Shown: piece by piece, positions 31,908 to 39,963 of the stretch
Position numbering within the stretch: the first letter of the stretch is position 1
Layout of the letters: each line of letters starts with the position of its first letter
Source of the DNA: Actinospineispora eucalypti
GTDB taxonomy: Bacteria > Actinomycetota > Actinomycetes > Mycobacteriales > Pseudonocardiaceae
Reading direction: 5' to 3'
Length of the DNA stretch: 64,000 nt
Assembly (NCBI GenBank): GCA_014208095.1
Contig: JACHMT010000002.1
Location: 930,001-994,000, forward strand
Position numbers and translations under genes: made by a program
Notes under the pieces: generated by a model
Seen by the model: the letters and a program-made list of their open reading frames with translations, nothing else
What the model was told of the DNA's origin: nothing
The model's database searches: none

Positions 31908-33293
31908 TCAGAAGGGTGGAGGTTCGGGTTCTATCGCTTCGGGCGGTGGTTCGGGACCGGCTGGTCGGAGAATTTCGCCGATTTCCGCCGGTGGTGTGGT
32001 GATCCGGTGCCCGGTGGGGAGTGTCCAGGTGGTGGTGCCGTCCGGGTTGCGGATGATGTTCCACCCGGGAAGTTGTTTGACCCGATGGTGGTAGCGGCAC
32101 AACGGCCCGTTGTTACGGGCGCTGGTGGGGCCGTTCCCGGTGTCCGGGTCGAACGGCTCGTGATGATCGGTGTCGCAGTCTTCGGCCGGCCTGCAACATC
32201 CAGGAATGGAACAGGTCTGCGCCCGGGCGTTCACGAACCCGACCAGCACCGGCGGTGGCCGATAACGAGTAGTGCCGTAATCCAACAGCGCCCCGGACTC
32301 GGGGTCGGTGACCAGCCGCCGCCACACACTCGTCGGATCCCCGGCCAGCGCCCGAGCGACCTCGGCATTGACCGGGCCGTACCCGGACAGCTCCCCCGGC
32401 AGATCCCGCGCCCCGACCAGCACCGACAGCGGCACCGTGACCCGAATCTCCGTGCGGACCCGTTCCCGCGCCCGCGCCCGACGCTGCTCAGCGGCGGCGA
32501 CATCAGGGTCGGGGTGACAAGTGTCAAGCTCGGGGTTGACGATCAGGTCATACATCGCATCCGCGCGGCGGGCATCCATCGAGCGATCCTCGCCGGGACC
32601 ACCACCGGCACGGCGGGCATAGTCGTTGACCAGCCCATACAGGGTGACTGCCTGGGCGGCGGGCAGGTGCGCCCGCAACGTCGCCATCCCGTCCGCCGCC
32701 GGTTCGAGCCGCACATAGCGTTCCGCGGCCGCGCGTTCGACGCGTTTGCGGACCGCTTCGGCGTCCAGGCGGGCCACTACCCGTTTCGCGCAGCCCCGGA
32801 TCTGGCTGGGGTTGCGCCCGGCGAGCCGTTCCAGAATCTGCTGTTGTGCCGCGTCGAGCTGCTGTTCGCCGAGCCCGACGAACTCCTCGATGATCACCCG
32901 CACCGACCGGTAACTCAACCGGGCCTCACCCAACGCGTCGAGGATGTGAGGGAGCCGGTGCACCAGCGTCATCGCGTCTTCCACCCGAGCCAAAGCCGCG
33001 CCCTGGGTCAGGCCGGCGGTGAGGGCGAACTGGGTCGCCACCGAACGAATCACATCCGACACCGGGCAACGCAACCCGTCATCGGCCCGTTCGGCGGCCA
33101 CCAACCCGGCCAACTCCCGAACCTGCTGGGCATCCACCACCGCACGCACGTTCTCCCACGCGCCCACGCGTTCCAACAGTTCGGCGGCGCCTCGGCCGGG
33201 TTCGAAAGACAGCCGGTCGACCAGTAGGCCGTCCGGGGAGTGTCGCGACCAGGGCTCCACCACGGGCGGCACCTGGACCGTCGACTCGCTCAT
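31908..33293 (-). CDS. HNH endonuclease with DUF222 (13E12 repeat family)
   Basis: A 461-residue protein: DUF222 over about residues 25-330 (VRELAGLVAAERADDG, ARVEDAMTLVHRLPHILDAL, GAALLDYGTTRYRPPP region) and C-terminal HNH with CSIPGCCRPAEDCDTDHHEP and PLCRYHHRVKQLPGWNI. Such genes are multicopy in actinobacteria, often near mobile DNA; target and role are unclear. A TAGGCT box 7 nt before ATG 33293 predicts a leaderless transcript. The C-terminal tail is Pro/Glu-rich. Confidence 0.92.
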   Translation of the reverse strand: MSESTVQVPPVVEPWSRHSPDGLLVDRLSFEPGRGAAELLERVGAWENVRAVVDAQQVRELAGLVAAERADDGLRCPVSDVIRSVATQFALTAGLTQGAALARVEDAMTLVHRLPHILDALGEARLSYRSVRVIIEEFVGLGEQQLDAAQQQILERLAGRNPSQIRGCAKRVVARLDAEAVRKRVERAAAERYVRLEPAADGMATLRAHLPAAQAVTLYGLVNDYARRAGGGPGEDRSMDARRADAMYDLIVNPELDTCHPDPDVAAAEQRRARARERVRTEIRVTVPLSVLVGARDLPGELSGYGPVNAEVARALAGDPTSVWRRLVTDPESGALLDYGTTRYRPPPVLVGFVNARAQTCSIPGCCRPAEDCDTDHHEPFDPDTGNGPTSARNNGPLCRYHHRVKQLPGWNIIRNPDGTTTWTLPTGHRITTPPAEIGEILRPAGPEPPPEAIEPEPPPF

Positions 33294-33486
33294 ATGTTCG
33301 AGCCTAACATATAGCAAGACGCTTGGGTGCCGTATCCGACCACCGGCGCAATCGCCTCCGAAACCGGCCGCGGTCCACATTGGACCGCGGACGCATCTCA
33401 GGCTCTGCCGAACTCGCAGGTCTCAAACGGGCGGCGGGCGTTGACTCCACCGCCGTCGGCCTCCCTCGCCCACCTCGGTACAGGCG

Positions 33487-33531
33487 TTGACACCGACGGC
33501 ACCCAACTGGATAAACTCGGCCAAGTTGGCC
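33487..33531 (+). promoter_or_regulatory. cysD promoter with overlapping inverted repeat
   Basis: TTGACA (33487-33492), 17-base spacer, GATAAA (33510-33515). The predicted start is near 33522, inside GGCCAAGTTGGCC (33519-33531), a perfect 6-bp inverted repeat around one base, well placed to be a repressor site. Confidence 0.65.
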
Positions 33532-33558
33532 TAGATACCCCAGACAGCGGAGTTGGCG

Positions 33559-34497
33559 ATGACGGCAACGGCCCGGGAGACAGCCGGAAGAACCGACGAC
33601 GGGCGGTATCAGCTGAGCCACCTGGCCGCCTTGGAGGCCGAGGCGATCCACGTGCTGCGGGAGGTGGCCGCCGAGTTCGAGCGCCCGGTGCTGCTGTTCT
33701 CCGGCGGCAAGGACTCGATCGTCATGCTGCACCTGGCGGTGCGGGCGTTCCGGCCCGGCCCGGTGCCCTTCCCGGTACTGCACATCGACACCGGCCACAA
33801 CTTCCCCGAGGTGCTCCGGTTCCGCGACCACCTGGTAGAGCAGACCGGGGTGCGGCTGCACGTCGCGCGGGTGCAGGACGACATCGACGCCGGTCGCGTC
33901 GTGGACCAGGGCGGCTCGCGCAACCCGCTGCAGACCGTGACCCTGCTGCGCGCGCTGCGCGAGGGCCGGCACGACGCGGCGTTCGGCGGCGCGCGCCGCG
34001 ACGAGGAGAAGGCGCGGGCCAAGGAGCGGGTGTACAGCTTCCGCGACGAGCTCGGCCAGTGGGACCCGCGCAACCAGCGGCCGGAGCTGTGGCAGCTGTT
34101 CAACGGGCGGCACCGCCCGGGCGAGCACATCCGCGCCTTCCCGCTGTCCAACTGGACCGAGTCCGACGTGTGGGCCTACGTCGGCACCGAGCGCATCGAG
34201 CTGCCGGAGCTCTACTTCGCGCACCGGCGCACGGTCTTCCGCCGCGACGGCATGCTGCTGTCCGCCGAACCCCCGCTGCACCCGGAACCCGGCGAGGAGG
34301 TATTCCAGGCCACCGTGCGGTTCCGCACCGTCGGCGACGTGACCTGCACCGGCTGCGTCGAGTCCACCGCCACCACGGTCGATGAGGTCCTGACCGAGAC
34401 GGCGCTGTCCCGGCTCACCGAGCGGGGCGCCACCCGGGCCGACGACCGGATATCCGAGGCCGGCATGGAGGACCGCAAGCGGGAGGGTTACTTCTGA
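33559..34497 (+). CDS. cysD: Sulfate adenylyltransferase small subunit
   Basis: A 312-residue CysD that makes adenosine 5'-phosphosulfate from ATP and sulfate with CysN. PP-loop-like LLFSGGKDSIVMLHLA near residue 45, FPVLHIDTGHNFPEVL, AAFGGARRDEEKARAKER, SFRDELGQWDPRNQRPELW, FPLSNWTESDVWAYV, and the C-terminal tail DRKREGYF. ATG 33559 has GGAG about 8 nt upstream; TTG 33553 is less likely. The stop overlaps cysNC. The sulfur it activates could feed the sulfonate operon nearby. Confidence 0.97.
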   Translation: MTATARETAGRTDDGRYQLSHLAALEAEAIHVLREVAAEFERPVLLFSGGKDSIVMLHLAVRAFRPGPVPFPVLHIDTGHNFPEVLRFRDHLVEQTGVRLHVARVQDDIDAGRVVDQGGSRNPLQTVTLLRALREGRHDAAFGGARRDEEKARAKERVYSFRDELGQWDPRNQRPELWQLFNGRHRPGEHIRAFPLSNWTESDVWAYVGTERIELPELYFAHRRTVFRRDGMLLSAEPPLHPEPGEEVFQATVRFRTVGDVTCTGCVESTATTVDEVLTETALSRLTERGATRADDRISEAGMEDRKREGYF

Positions 34498-36314
34498 TGG
34501 GCACGCTGCTGCGGCTGGCCACCGCCGGCTCGGTGGACGACGGCAAGTCCACGCTGATCGGGCGACTGCTCCACGACGCCAAGGGCGTGTGCATCGACCA
34601 GCTCGCCTCGGTCGAGCGCACCTCCCGGGAACGCGGCCAGGACCGCACCGACCTGGCCCTGCTCACCGACGGCCTGCGCGCGGAGCGCGAGCAGGGCATC
34701 ACCATCGACGTGGCGTACCGCTACTTCGCCACCCCCCGGCGCAAGTTCATCGTCGCGGACACCCCGGGCCACCCGCAGTACACCCGCAACATGGTCACCG
34801 GGGCATCCACCGCCGACCTGGCCATCGTGTTGGTGGACGCGCGCAACGGGCTGGTCGAGCAGTCCCGCCGGCACGCCTTCCTCTCCTCACTGCTGGGCAT
34901 CCGGCACGTGGTGCTGGCGGTGAACAAGATGGACCTGGTCGGCTGGGACGCCGACCGGTTCGACGCGATCCGGGAGGACTTCCACGGCTTCGCCGCGCGG
35001 CTGGACTTCCAGGACGTCACGGCGATCCCACTGTCCGCGCTGCACGGCGACAACGTGGTCACCCCCTCGGCGCACAGTCCCTGGTATCCCGGCCCGCCGC
35101 TGCTGCGCCACCTCGAGGAGGTGTACGTGGCCAGCGACCGGAACCTGGTCGACGTGCGCCTGCCGGTGCAGTACGTGATCCGGCAACCCGACCGGCGGGC
35201 CTACGCCGGCACCCTGGGCAGCGGGGTGCTCCGGCCGGGCGACCAGGTGACCGTGCTGCCGGCCGGCCACACCACCACGGTGACCGGCATCGAGGGACCC
35301 AAAGGCCCGCTGGCGGAGGCGTTCGCCCCGATGGCGGTGTCCGTCACGCTGGCCGAGGAGCTGGACGTCGGCCGGGGCGACATGCTGGCCCGTCCGCACA
35401 ACCAGCCGAAGATCAGCCACGAGCTGGACGCGATGGTCTGCTGGATGGCCGACGACAGCCCACTGCGCGAGGGCGCCGAGTACCTGGTCAAGCACACCAC
35501 CGCGAGCACGAAGGCCCGGGTGCTCGAACTGGACTACCGGCTGGACGTGAACAGCCTGCGCGGCGACCGCGCCGCCCGTTCGCTGGACCGCAACGACATC
35601 GGCCGGGTACGGCTGCGCACCCGGGCGCCCCTGCTCACCGACGACTACCGCCGCAACCCGGCCACCGGCTCGTTCATCCTGATCGACCGGGCAACCAACC
35701 ACACGGTCGGCGCCGGCATGCTGCTGCCCCAGTCGCGGGAGGAGCACCGGAACATCAGCCGGCACAGCTCGCTGGTGGAGGCCCGGCAGCGGTTGTCCCG
35801 GGGGGTGACCCTGTGGTTCACCGGGCTGTCCGGGTCGGGCAAGTCCAGCCTGGCGGTGCTGGCCGAACAGCGCCTGCTCGCCGCCGGCCGACCGGCGTTC
35901 GTGCTGGACGGGGACAACCTGCGGCACGGGCTGAACTCCGACCTGGGCTTCTCCATGGCCGACCGGGCGGAGAACCTGCGGCGCATCGCGCACGTGGCCT
36001 GCCTGCTGACCGAGGCGGGCATGGTCACCCTGGTGCCCACGATCAGCCCGCTGGCCGAGCACCGCGACATGGCCCGCGCGCTGCACACCGGCCAGGGCCT
36101 GGAGTTCCGCGAGGTGTTCGTGGACACGCCGTTGTCGGTGTGCGAGGAACGCGACCCGAAGGGCCTCTACGCCAAGGCCCGGGCCGGGCAGATCCCCGAC
36201 TTCACCGGCATCGGCAGCCCGTACGAGGCCCCGGGCCGCCCGGACCTGCGCCTGTCCCATCCGCATACCCCCGACGAGCTGGTCGACCGACTGTTGGGGA
36301 CGCTGGAGAGGTGA
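34497..36314 (+). CDS. cysNC: Bifunctional sulfate adenylyltransferase large subunit / APS kinase
   Basis: A 605-residue fusion. N-terminal GTPase CysN (residues about 1-420): GSVDDGKSTLIGRLLHDAK, ADTPGHPQYTRNM, AVNKMDLVGWD. C-terminal APS kinase (about 430-605): LWFTGLSGSGKSSLAVLAEQ, FVLDGDNLRHGLNSDLGFS, EVFVDTPLSVCEERDPKGLY. Together they make PAPS. The fused form is usual in actinobacteria. ATG 34497 shares a base with the cysD stop; the stop overlaps cysQ. Confidence 0.97.
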   Translation: MGTLLRLATAGSVDDGKSTLIGRLLHDAKGVCIDQLASVERTSRERGQDRTDLALLTDGLRAEREQGITIDVAYRYFATPRRKFIVADTPGHPQYTRNMVTGASTADLAIVLVDARNGLVEQSRRHAFLSSLLGIRHVVLAVNKMDLVGWDADRFDAIREDFHGFAARLDFQDVTAIPLSALHGDNVVTPSAHSPWYPGPPLLRHLEEVYVASDRNLVDVRLPVQYVIRQPDRRAYAGTLGSGVLRPGDQVTVLPAGHTTTVTGIEGPKGPLAEAFAPMAVSVTLAEELDVGRGDMLARPHNQPKISHELDAMVCWMADDSPLREGAEYLVKHTTASTKARVLELDYRLDVNSLRGDRAARSLDRNDIGRVRLRTRAPLLTDDYRRNPATGSFILIDRATNHTVGAGMLLPQSREEHRNISRHSSLVEARQRLSRGVTLWFTGLSGSGKSSLAVLAEQRLLAAGRPAFVLDGDNLRHGLNSDLGFSMADRAENLRRIAHVACLLTEAGMVTLVPTISPLAEHRDMARALHTGQGLEFREVFVDTPLSVCEERDPKGLYAKARAGQIPDFTGIGSPYEAPGRPDLRLSHPHTPDELVDRLLGTLER

Positions 36315-37054
36315 TGAACGACCACGAACTGGCCCGCCGGCTGGCCGAAGCCGCCGGCACCCGGCTGCTGGCGGTCCGCGAGGAGTTCGCCGGGGCCAGC
36401 ACCCGCGACCGCAAGGACGCCGGCGACCGGCGCGCGCAGGAGTTCCTGGCCGCCGAGCTGGCCCGGTACCGCCCGGCCGACGCGATCCTGTCCGAGGAGG
36501 CCGAGGACGACACCGGCCGGCTGGACGCCGAGCGGGTGTGGATCGTCGACCCGCTGGACGGCACCCGCGAGTTCGCCGAGCCGGGGCGGGCCGACTGGGC
36601 GGTGCACGTCGCGCTGTGGGAACGCGGCGAGCTGACCGCCGGGGCCGTCGCCCTGCCGGCCCAGGACGTCACCTTCGCCACCCCCGACGTCTCCCTGGCC
36701 ACGAACGGCGGCGCCGGGCCCGCACCCCGGCTGATCGTCTCCCGCAGCCGGCCGCCGGCCGTGGCCGAGGAGGTCGGCCGGCGGCTGGGCGGGCAGCTGG
36801 TTCCGCTCGGCTCGGCCGGGGCCAAGGCGATGGCGCTGATCCAGGGGCGGGCGGACATCTACCTGCACGCCGGCGGCCAGTACGAGTGGGACTCCGCCGC
36901 GCCGGTCGCGGTGGCCCGCGCCGCCGGCCTGCACGCCTCCCGCATCGACGGCAGCCCGCTGACCTACAACCGCCCGGACCCGCTGTTGCCCGACCTGCTC
37001 ATCTGCCACCCCCGCTACGCCGAGGCGGTGCTCGCCATCACGACTAGCTTTTAG
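36314..37054 (+). CDS. cysQ: CysQ-type 3'(2'),5'-bisphosphate nucleotidase
   Basis: A 246-residue inositol-monophosphatase-fold enzyme that removes PAP or PAPS and so controls sulfate flux. Metal sites: LSEEAEDD near residue 60, VDPLDGTREF near 78-87, and GGQYEWDSAAPVAVARAAG near 190-205. It starts at ATG 36314 in the cysNC stop. A third gene of the sulfate activation operon. Confidence 0.92.
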   Translation: MNDHELARRLAEAAGTRLLAVREEFAGASTRDRKDAGDRRAQEFLAAELARYRPADAILSEEAEDDTGRLDAERVWIVDPLDGTREFAEPGRADWAVHVALWERGELTAGAVALPAQDVTFATPDVSLATNGGAGPAPRLIVSRSRPPAVAEEVGRRLGGQLVPLGSAGAKAMALIQGRADIYLHAGGQYEWDSAAPVAVARAAGLHASRIDGSPLTYNRPDPLLPDLLICHPRYAEAVLAITTSF

Positions 37055-37118
37055 CCACACTTATAGCTAGCCTACAGCCGTGGATGTCTTCCGCCCCGAG
37101 CAGAGGAGGAACCCCGGC

Positions 37119-37775
37119 ATGAAACCCGACGGCACCAGGCAGATCGCCTTCATACTCGGCCACGAGTTCACCGCGCTGGACGCGGTCGGGCCGTACGAGC
37201 TGCTCCGGCTGATGCCGGACACCGAGGTGCGGTTCGTGGCCCACCGGCCCGGGCCGGTGCTCACCGACGGAGGCGTGCTCTCCCTGGTGGCCAGCCACTC
37301 CTTCGACGAGACGCCGGAGCCGGACATCGTGCTGGTGCCGGCCATCTCCGCCAACGGGCCGCACATCGGCGAGCTGCTCGAGTGGCTGCGCCGGGTACAC
37401 CGGACCACCGAGTGGACCACCTCGGTGTGCGGCGGGGCGATGCTGCTCGCCATGGCCGGCATCCTGGACGGCCACCCGGCCACCACCCACTGGTCGGCGC
37501 TGGAGGCGCTGCCCAACTTCGGCTCCGACCCGAGGCCCGAGGAGCGCGTGGTGCGCTCCGGCAAGATCGTCACCGCCGCCGGCGTCTCCGCCGGGTTGGA
37601 CCTGGCGCTGTGGCTGGTCGGCGAACTGCACGGCCAGGAGTGGGCCGAGGTGGTCCAGCTGATGGCCGAGTACGACCCCCAGCCGCCGTTCCACGCCGGC
37701 CACATGAGCAAGGCCTCCCCCCGCGTGCGGGAGCTGGCCGCCGCCGAGATGGACCGACTCTATCCGGCCGGATAG
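37119..37775 (+). CDS. DJ-1/PfpI family protein, isonitrile-hydratase-like
   Basis: A 218-residue class I glutamine-amidotransferase-like protein, closest in pattern to Pseudomonas isonitrile hydratase InhA: FTALDAVGPYELLRL, PGPVLTDGG, TTSVCGGAMLLAMAGILDG (nucleophile Cys near residue 107), ATTHWSALEAL, ERVVRSGKIVTAAGVSAGLDLAL, and AEYDPQPPFHAG. InhA has Thr after the Cys; here it is Gly, so isocyanide hydration is uncertain. AGAGGAGG 8 nt before ATG 37119 is a strong ribosome site. In a nitrile-using genome such a role is attractive. Confidence 0.8.
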   Translation: MKPDGTRQIAFILGHEFTALDAVGPYELLRLMPDTEVRFVAHRPGPVLTDGGVLSLVASHSFDETPEPDIVLVPAISANGPHIGELLEWLRRVHRTTEWTTSVCGGAMLLAMAGILDGHPATTHWSALEALPNFGSDPRPEERVVRSGKIVTAAGVSAGLDLALWLVGELHGQEWAEVVQLMAEYDPQPPFHAGHMSKASPRVRELAAAEMDRLYPAG

Positions 37776-37916
37776 GCAGCGACCCGCCCCGATGTCACGC
37801 TGGGTAAGTGTACGAGTGCACTGAATCAGGCGATCGAATGATCAAAAACCGTGGCCTCGTCGTGCTCACCTCCCCATACTTGGCCCCGACCAGGCGGCAA
37901 CAGAGGGGGCCTGGGA

Positions 37917-38312
37917 GTGAAGAGAAAATTGGGGAACATGGTGAATTCTGGACGAACTCGTATCGTCGCGCTCGCGCTGGCGACGGTGGGTAGCGCGGCG
38001 CTCGTCGCACTGGCCGGCTCCGGCACCGCACTGGCCGCCACATCGTCCGCCGCGCCGGGCGTCATGGCGGTTACGCCGCTCCCGGCGGACAGCGGTGACT
38101 ACAGCGACGGCTACGCCCAAGGTCACCAGAAGGGTCACGTCCAGGGCCGCGGCGACGCCGAGGACAACTGCAAGGAAGACCACAAGGAGACCATGAGCAG
38201 CCGCAGCGGCGGGCAGGACGACTTCCACCGGGGCTTCGAGGCCGGCTACAACGCCGGTTTCGAAGAGGCGTACAAGCGCCGCTACGACGAGGTCTGCGGT
38301 AACCGCCGCTGA
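37917..38312 (+). CDS. Small secreted protein of unknown function
   Basis: From GTG 37917, 131 residues; ATG 37938 is an alternative. A Sec signal peptide (KRK, then IVALALATVGSAALVALAG) ends near GTALA-A. The mature part has two cysteines (near residues 84 and 127) and a repetitive Gly/Tyr/Phe pattern: DYSDGYAQGHQKGHVQGRG and then DDFHRGFEAGYNAGFEEAYK. The Y-x2-G-Y-x2-G pattern recalls helical glycine-zipper-like repeats. No family recognised. A strong hairpin follows the stop. Confidence 0.75.
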   Translation: MKRKLGNMVNSGRTRIVALALATVGSAALVALAGSGTALAATSSAAPGVMAVTPLPADSGDYSDGYAQGHQKGHVQGRGDAEDNCKEDHKETMSSRSGGQDDFHRGFEAGYNAGFEEAYKRRYDEVCGNRR

Positions 38313-38330
38313 TCGAGGCGGTACACCCTG

Positions 38331-38378
38331 ACGAAGCCCCTGGTCGGTCGCCGGAAGACGATCAACCAGGGGCTTCGT
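38331..38378. terminator. Bidirectional terminator hairpin
   Basis: A perfect 14-bp stem, ACGAAGCCCCTGGT at 38331-38344 and ACCAGGGGCTTCGT at 38365-38378, with a 20-base loop. It lies between the convergent secreted-protein and cupin genes, and there is no strong U-run, as is common in high-G+C actinobacteria. Confidence 0.9.
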
Positions 38379-38397
38379 TGCTGTTCGCGGAAGTCCT

Positions 38398-38715
38398 CTA
38401 CCCCTCCGGGTAGAACAGGAACAGTTTGCAGCCGGTGGTCGTCTGGGGCACGTGCGAGGACCCGGCCGGCGCGTGGATGAACGAGCCGGCCGGGTAGTCC
38501 CGCTCCCCGTCGTTGAACACCCCGGACAGCACGAACACCTCCTCCGGCCCGGGATCGTGCACGTCGACCCCGGACCAGCCGCTGCCCGGGTCCATCTCCA
38601 GCACGTAGGCCGCCGCACCGTTCTCGCCGCGCCACAGCGGCCGGAGCCGGATGCCGGGAAACAGCTCGCGCACCGGCGCGTCCCGGACGGAGGACCAAAC
38701 AAAGGAAGTCGTCAC
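38398..38715 (-). CDS. Cupin-fold protein (ChrR-like)
   Basis: A 105-residue single cupin: LEMDPGSGWSGVDVHDPG, EEVFVLSGVFNDGERDYPAG and FIHAPAGSSHVPQTTTG, matching the metal-binding anti-sigma (ChrR) cupin subgroup. His/Glu ligands are in VDVHDPGPEEVFVLSG. CAGGCT 7 nt before GTG 38715 suggests a leaderless transcript. Divergent from the GlxA-type regulator. Function unknown. Confidence 0.82.
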   Translation of the reverse strand: MTTSFVWSSVRDAPVRELFPGIRLRPLWRGENGAAAYVLEMDPGSGWSGVDVHDPGPEEVFVLSGVFNDGERDYPAGSFIHAPAGSSHVPQTTTGCKLFLFYPEG

Positions 38716-38786
38716 CGGACCGAGCCTGCCCCCCGGGCGGCGCCGCGCCGAGTGTCCAGATCGACATCATCAGGTACTTTTTTGCC

Positions 38787-39737
38787 ATGCACCGCGTGGT
38801 CGCCCTGGTCCGCCCGCCCCAGGCCACCTTCGAGCTGGGCTGCGCCGCCGAGGTGTTCGGCAACCCCCGGCGCGGCCTGCCGCGGCGCTACGAGTTCACG
38901 GTGTGCACCGAGGAGCCCGGCCCGGTGGCCACCACCGCCGGCTACGACATGCTGGTCACCCACGGGCTGACCGCGCTGGAGCGGGCCGACACGGTGATCG
39001 TGCCCGGCTGGCTGCCCACCGAGCGGCCGCCCTCCGCCGAGGTGGTGGCCGGGCTGCGGGCGGCGCACGCTCGCGGGGCCCGGCTGGCCAGCATCTGCTC
39101 CGGGGTCTACGCGCTGGCCCCCACCGGCCTGCTCGACGGACGGCGGGCCACCACGCACTGGGCCGGGGCGGAGGCGCTGGCCGGCCGGTTCCCCCAGATC
39201 CAGGTGGACCCCGGCGTGCTGTACGTGGACCACGGGGACGTGGCCACCAGCGCCGGATGCGGCGCCGGCATCGACCTGTGCCTGCATCTGCTGCGCACCG
39301 ACCAGGGCGCCCGGTACGCCGCACAGGTGGCCCGGAGCATGGTCATGCCGCCGCACCGCGAGGGCGGGCAGCTGCAGTACGCCGCTCCCCCGGCGCCCGG
39401 TCAACTCGACGGTTCCCTGGCCCCGCTGCTGGACTGGGCCACCGAGCGGCTCGGCGAGCGCCTGGCAATGCGCGACCTGGCGGCGCACGCCGGCCTGTCC
39501 CCGAGGACCCTGGCCCGCCGGTTCACCGACCAGCTCGGCGTCAGCCCCGGGCAGTGGCTGCTGGCCCAGCGCCTGGCCTCGGCCCGCGAGCTGCTCGAGA
39601 CCACCGACCTCGGGGTCGACGCGGTCGCCCGGCGGGTCGGCCTGTCCAGCGCGACCAACCTGCGCCGGCGTCTCGTCCGCGCGGTCGGCACCACCCCGGG
39701 CGCCTACCGCCAGGCCTTCCGCGCCCGGCCGTCATGA
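38787..39737 (+). CDS. GlxA-family AraC regulator with DJ-1-like domain
   Basis: A 316-residue regulator. DJ-1/PfpI-like N domain (VALVRPPQATFELGCAAEVF, ASICSGVYALAPTGLLDG, ATTHWAGAEAL) senses an unknown ligand; C-terminal AraC HTH from about residue 210 (LAMRDLAAHAGLSPRTLARRF, VDAVARRVGLSSATNLRRRL). TACTTT 6 nt before ATG 38787 predicts a leaderless transcript. Divergent from the cupin gene, its probable target. Confidence 0.93.
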   Translation: MHRVVALVRPPQATFELGCAAEVFGNPRRGLPRRYEFTVCTEEPGPVATTAGYDMLVTHGLTALERADTVIVPGWLPTERPPSAEVVAGLRAAHARGARLASICSGVYALAPTGLLDGRRATTHWAGAEALAGRFPQIQVDPGVLYVDHGDVATSAGCGAGIDLCLHLLRTDQGARYAAQVARSMVMPPHREGGQLQYAAPPAPGQLDGSLAPLLDWATERLGERLAMRDLAAHAGLSPRTLARRFTDQLGVSPGQWLLAQRLASARELLETTDLGVDAVARRVGLSSATNLRRRLVRAVGTTPGAYRQAFRARPS

Positions 39738-39798
39738 TCTTTTGTTTGCCGGCCCGCTTGCCGGGAACCCCCAGGTCGAGGATTACCTGGAGGTAAGC

Positions 39799-39957
39799 AT
39801 GTTTGCGATCATTGCCGCCGTCTTTTTTCTCATTGCGCTGATCTTCCAACTGGCCGGAATGGGCTTCGGCCCGCTCACCGCGACCCTGCTGGTCACCGCC
39901 GGCCTGCTGTGCCTGGCGCTGGACCTGGCCGGCCTCGGCCGGCGGGTGCGCCTGTAG
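39799..39957 (+). CDS. Small membrane protein, two transmembrane segments
   Basis: A 52-residue hydrophobic protein: TM1 MFAIIAAVFFLIALIFQLAG, TM2 GPLTATLLVTAGLLCLALDL, then a basic tail GRRVRL. GGAGG five bases before ATG 39799 supports the start over the longer frame at 39742. No function known. Confidence 0.7.
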   Translation: MFAIIAAVFFLIALIFQLAGMGFGPLTATLLVTAGLLCLALDLAGLGRRVRL

Positions 39958-39963
39958 GCCGAG

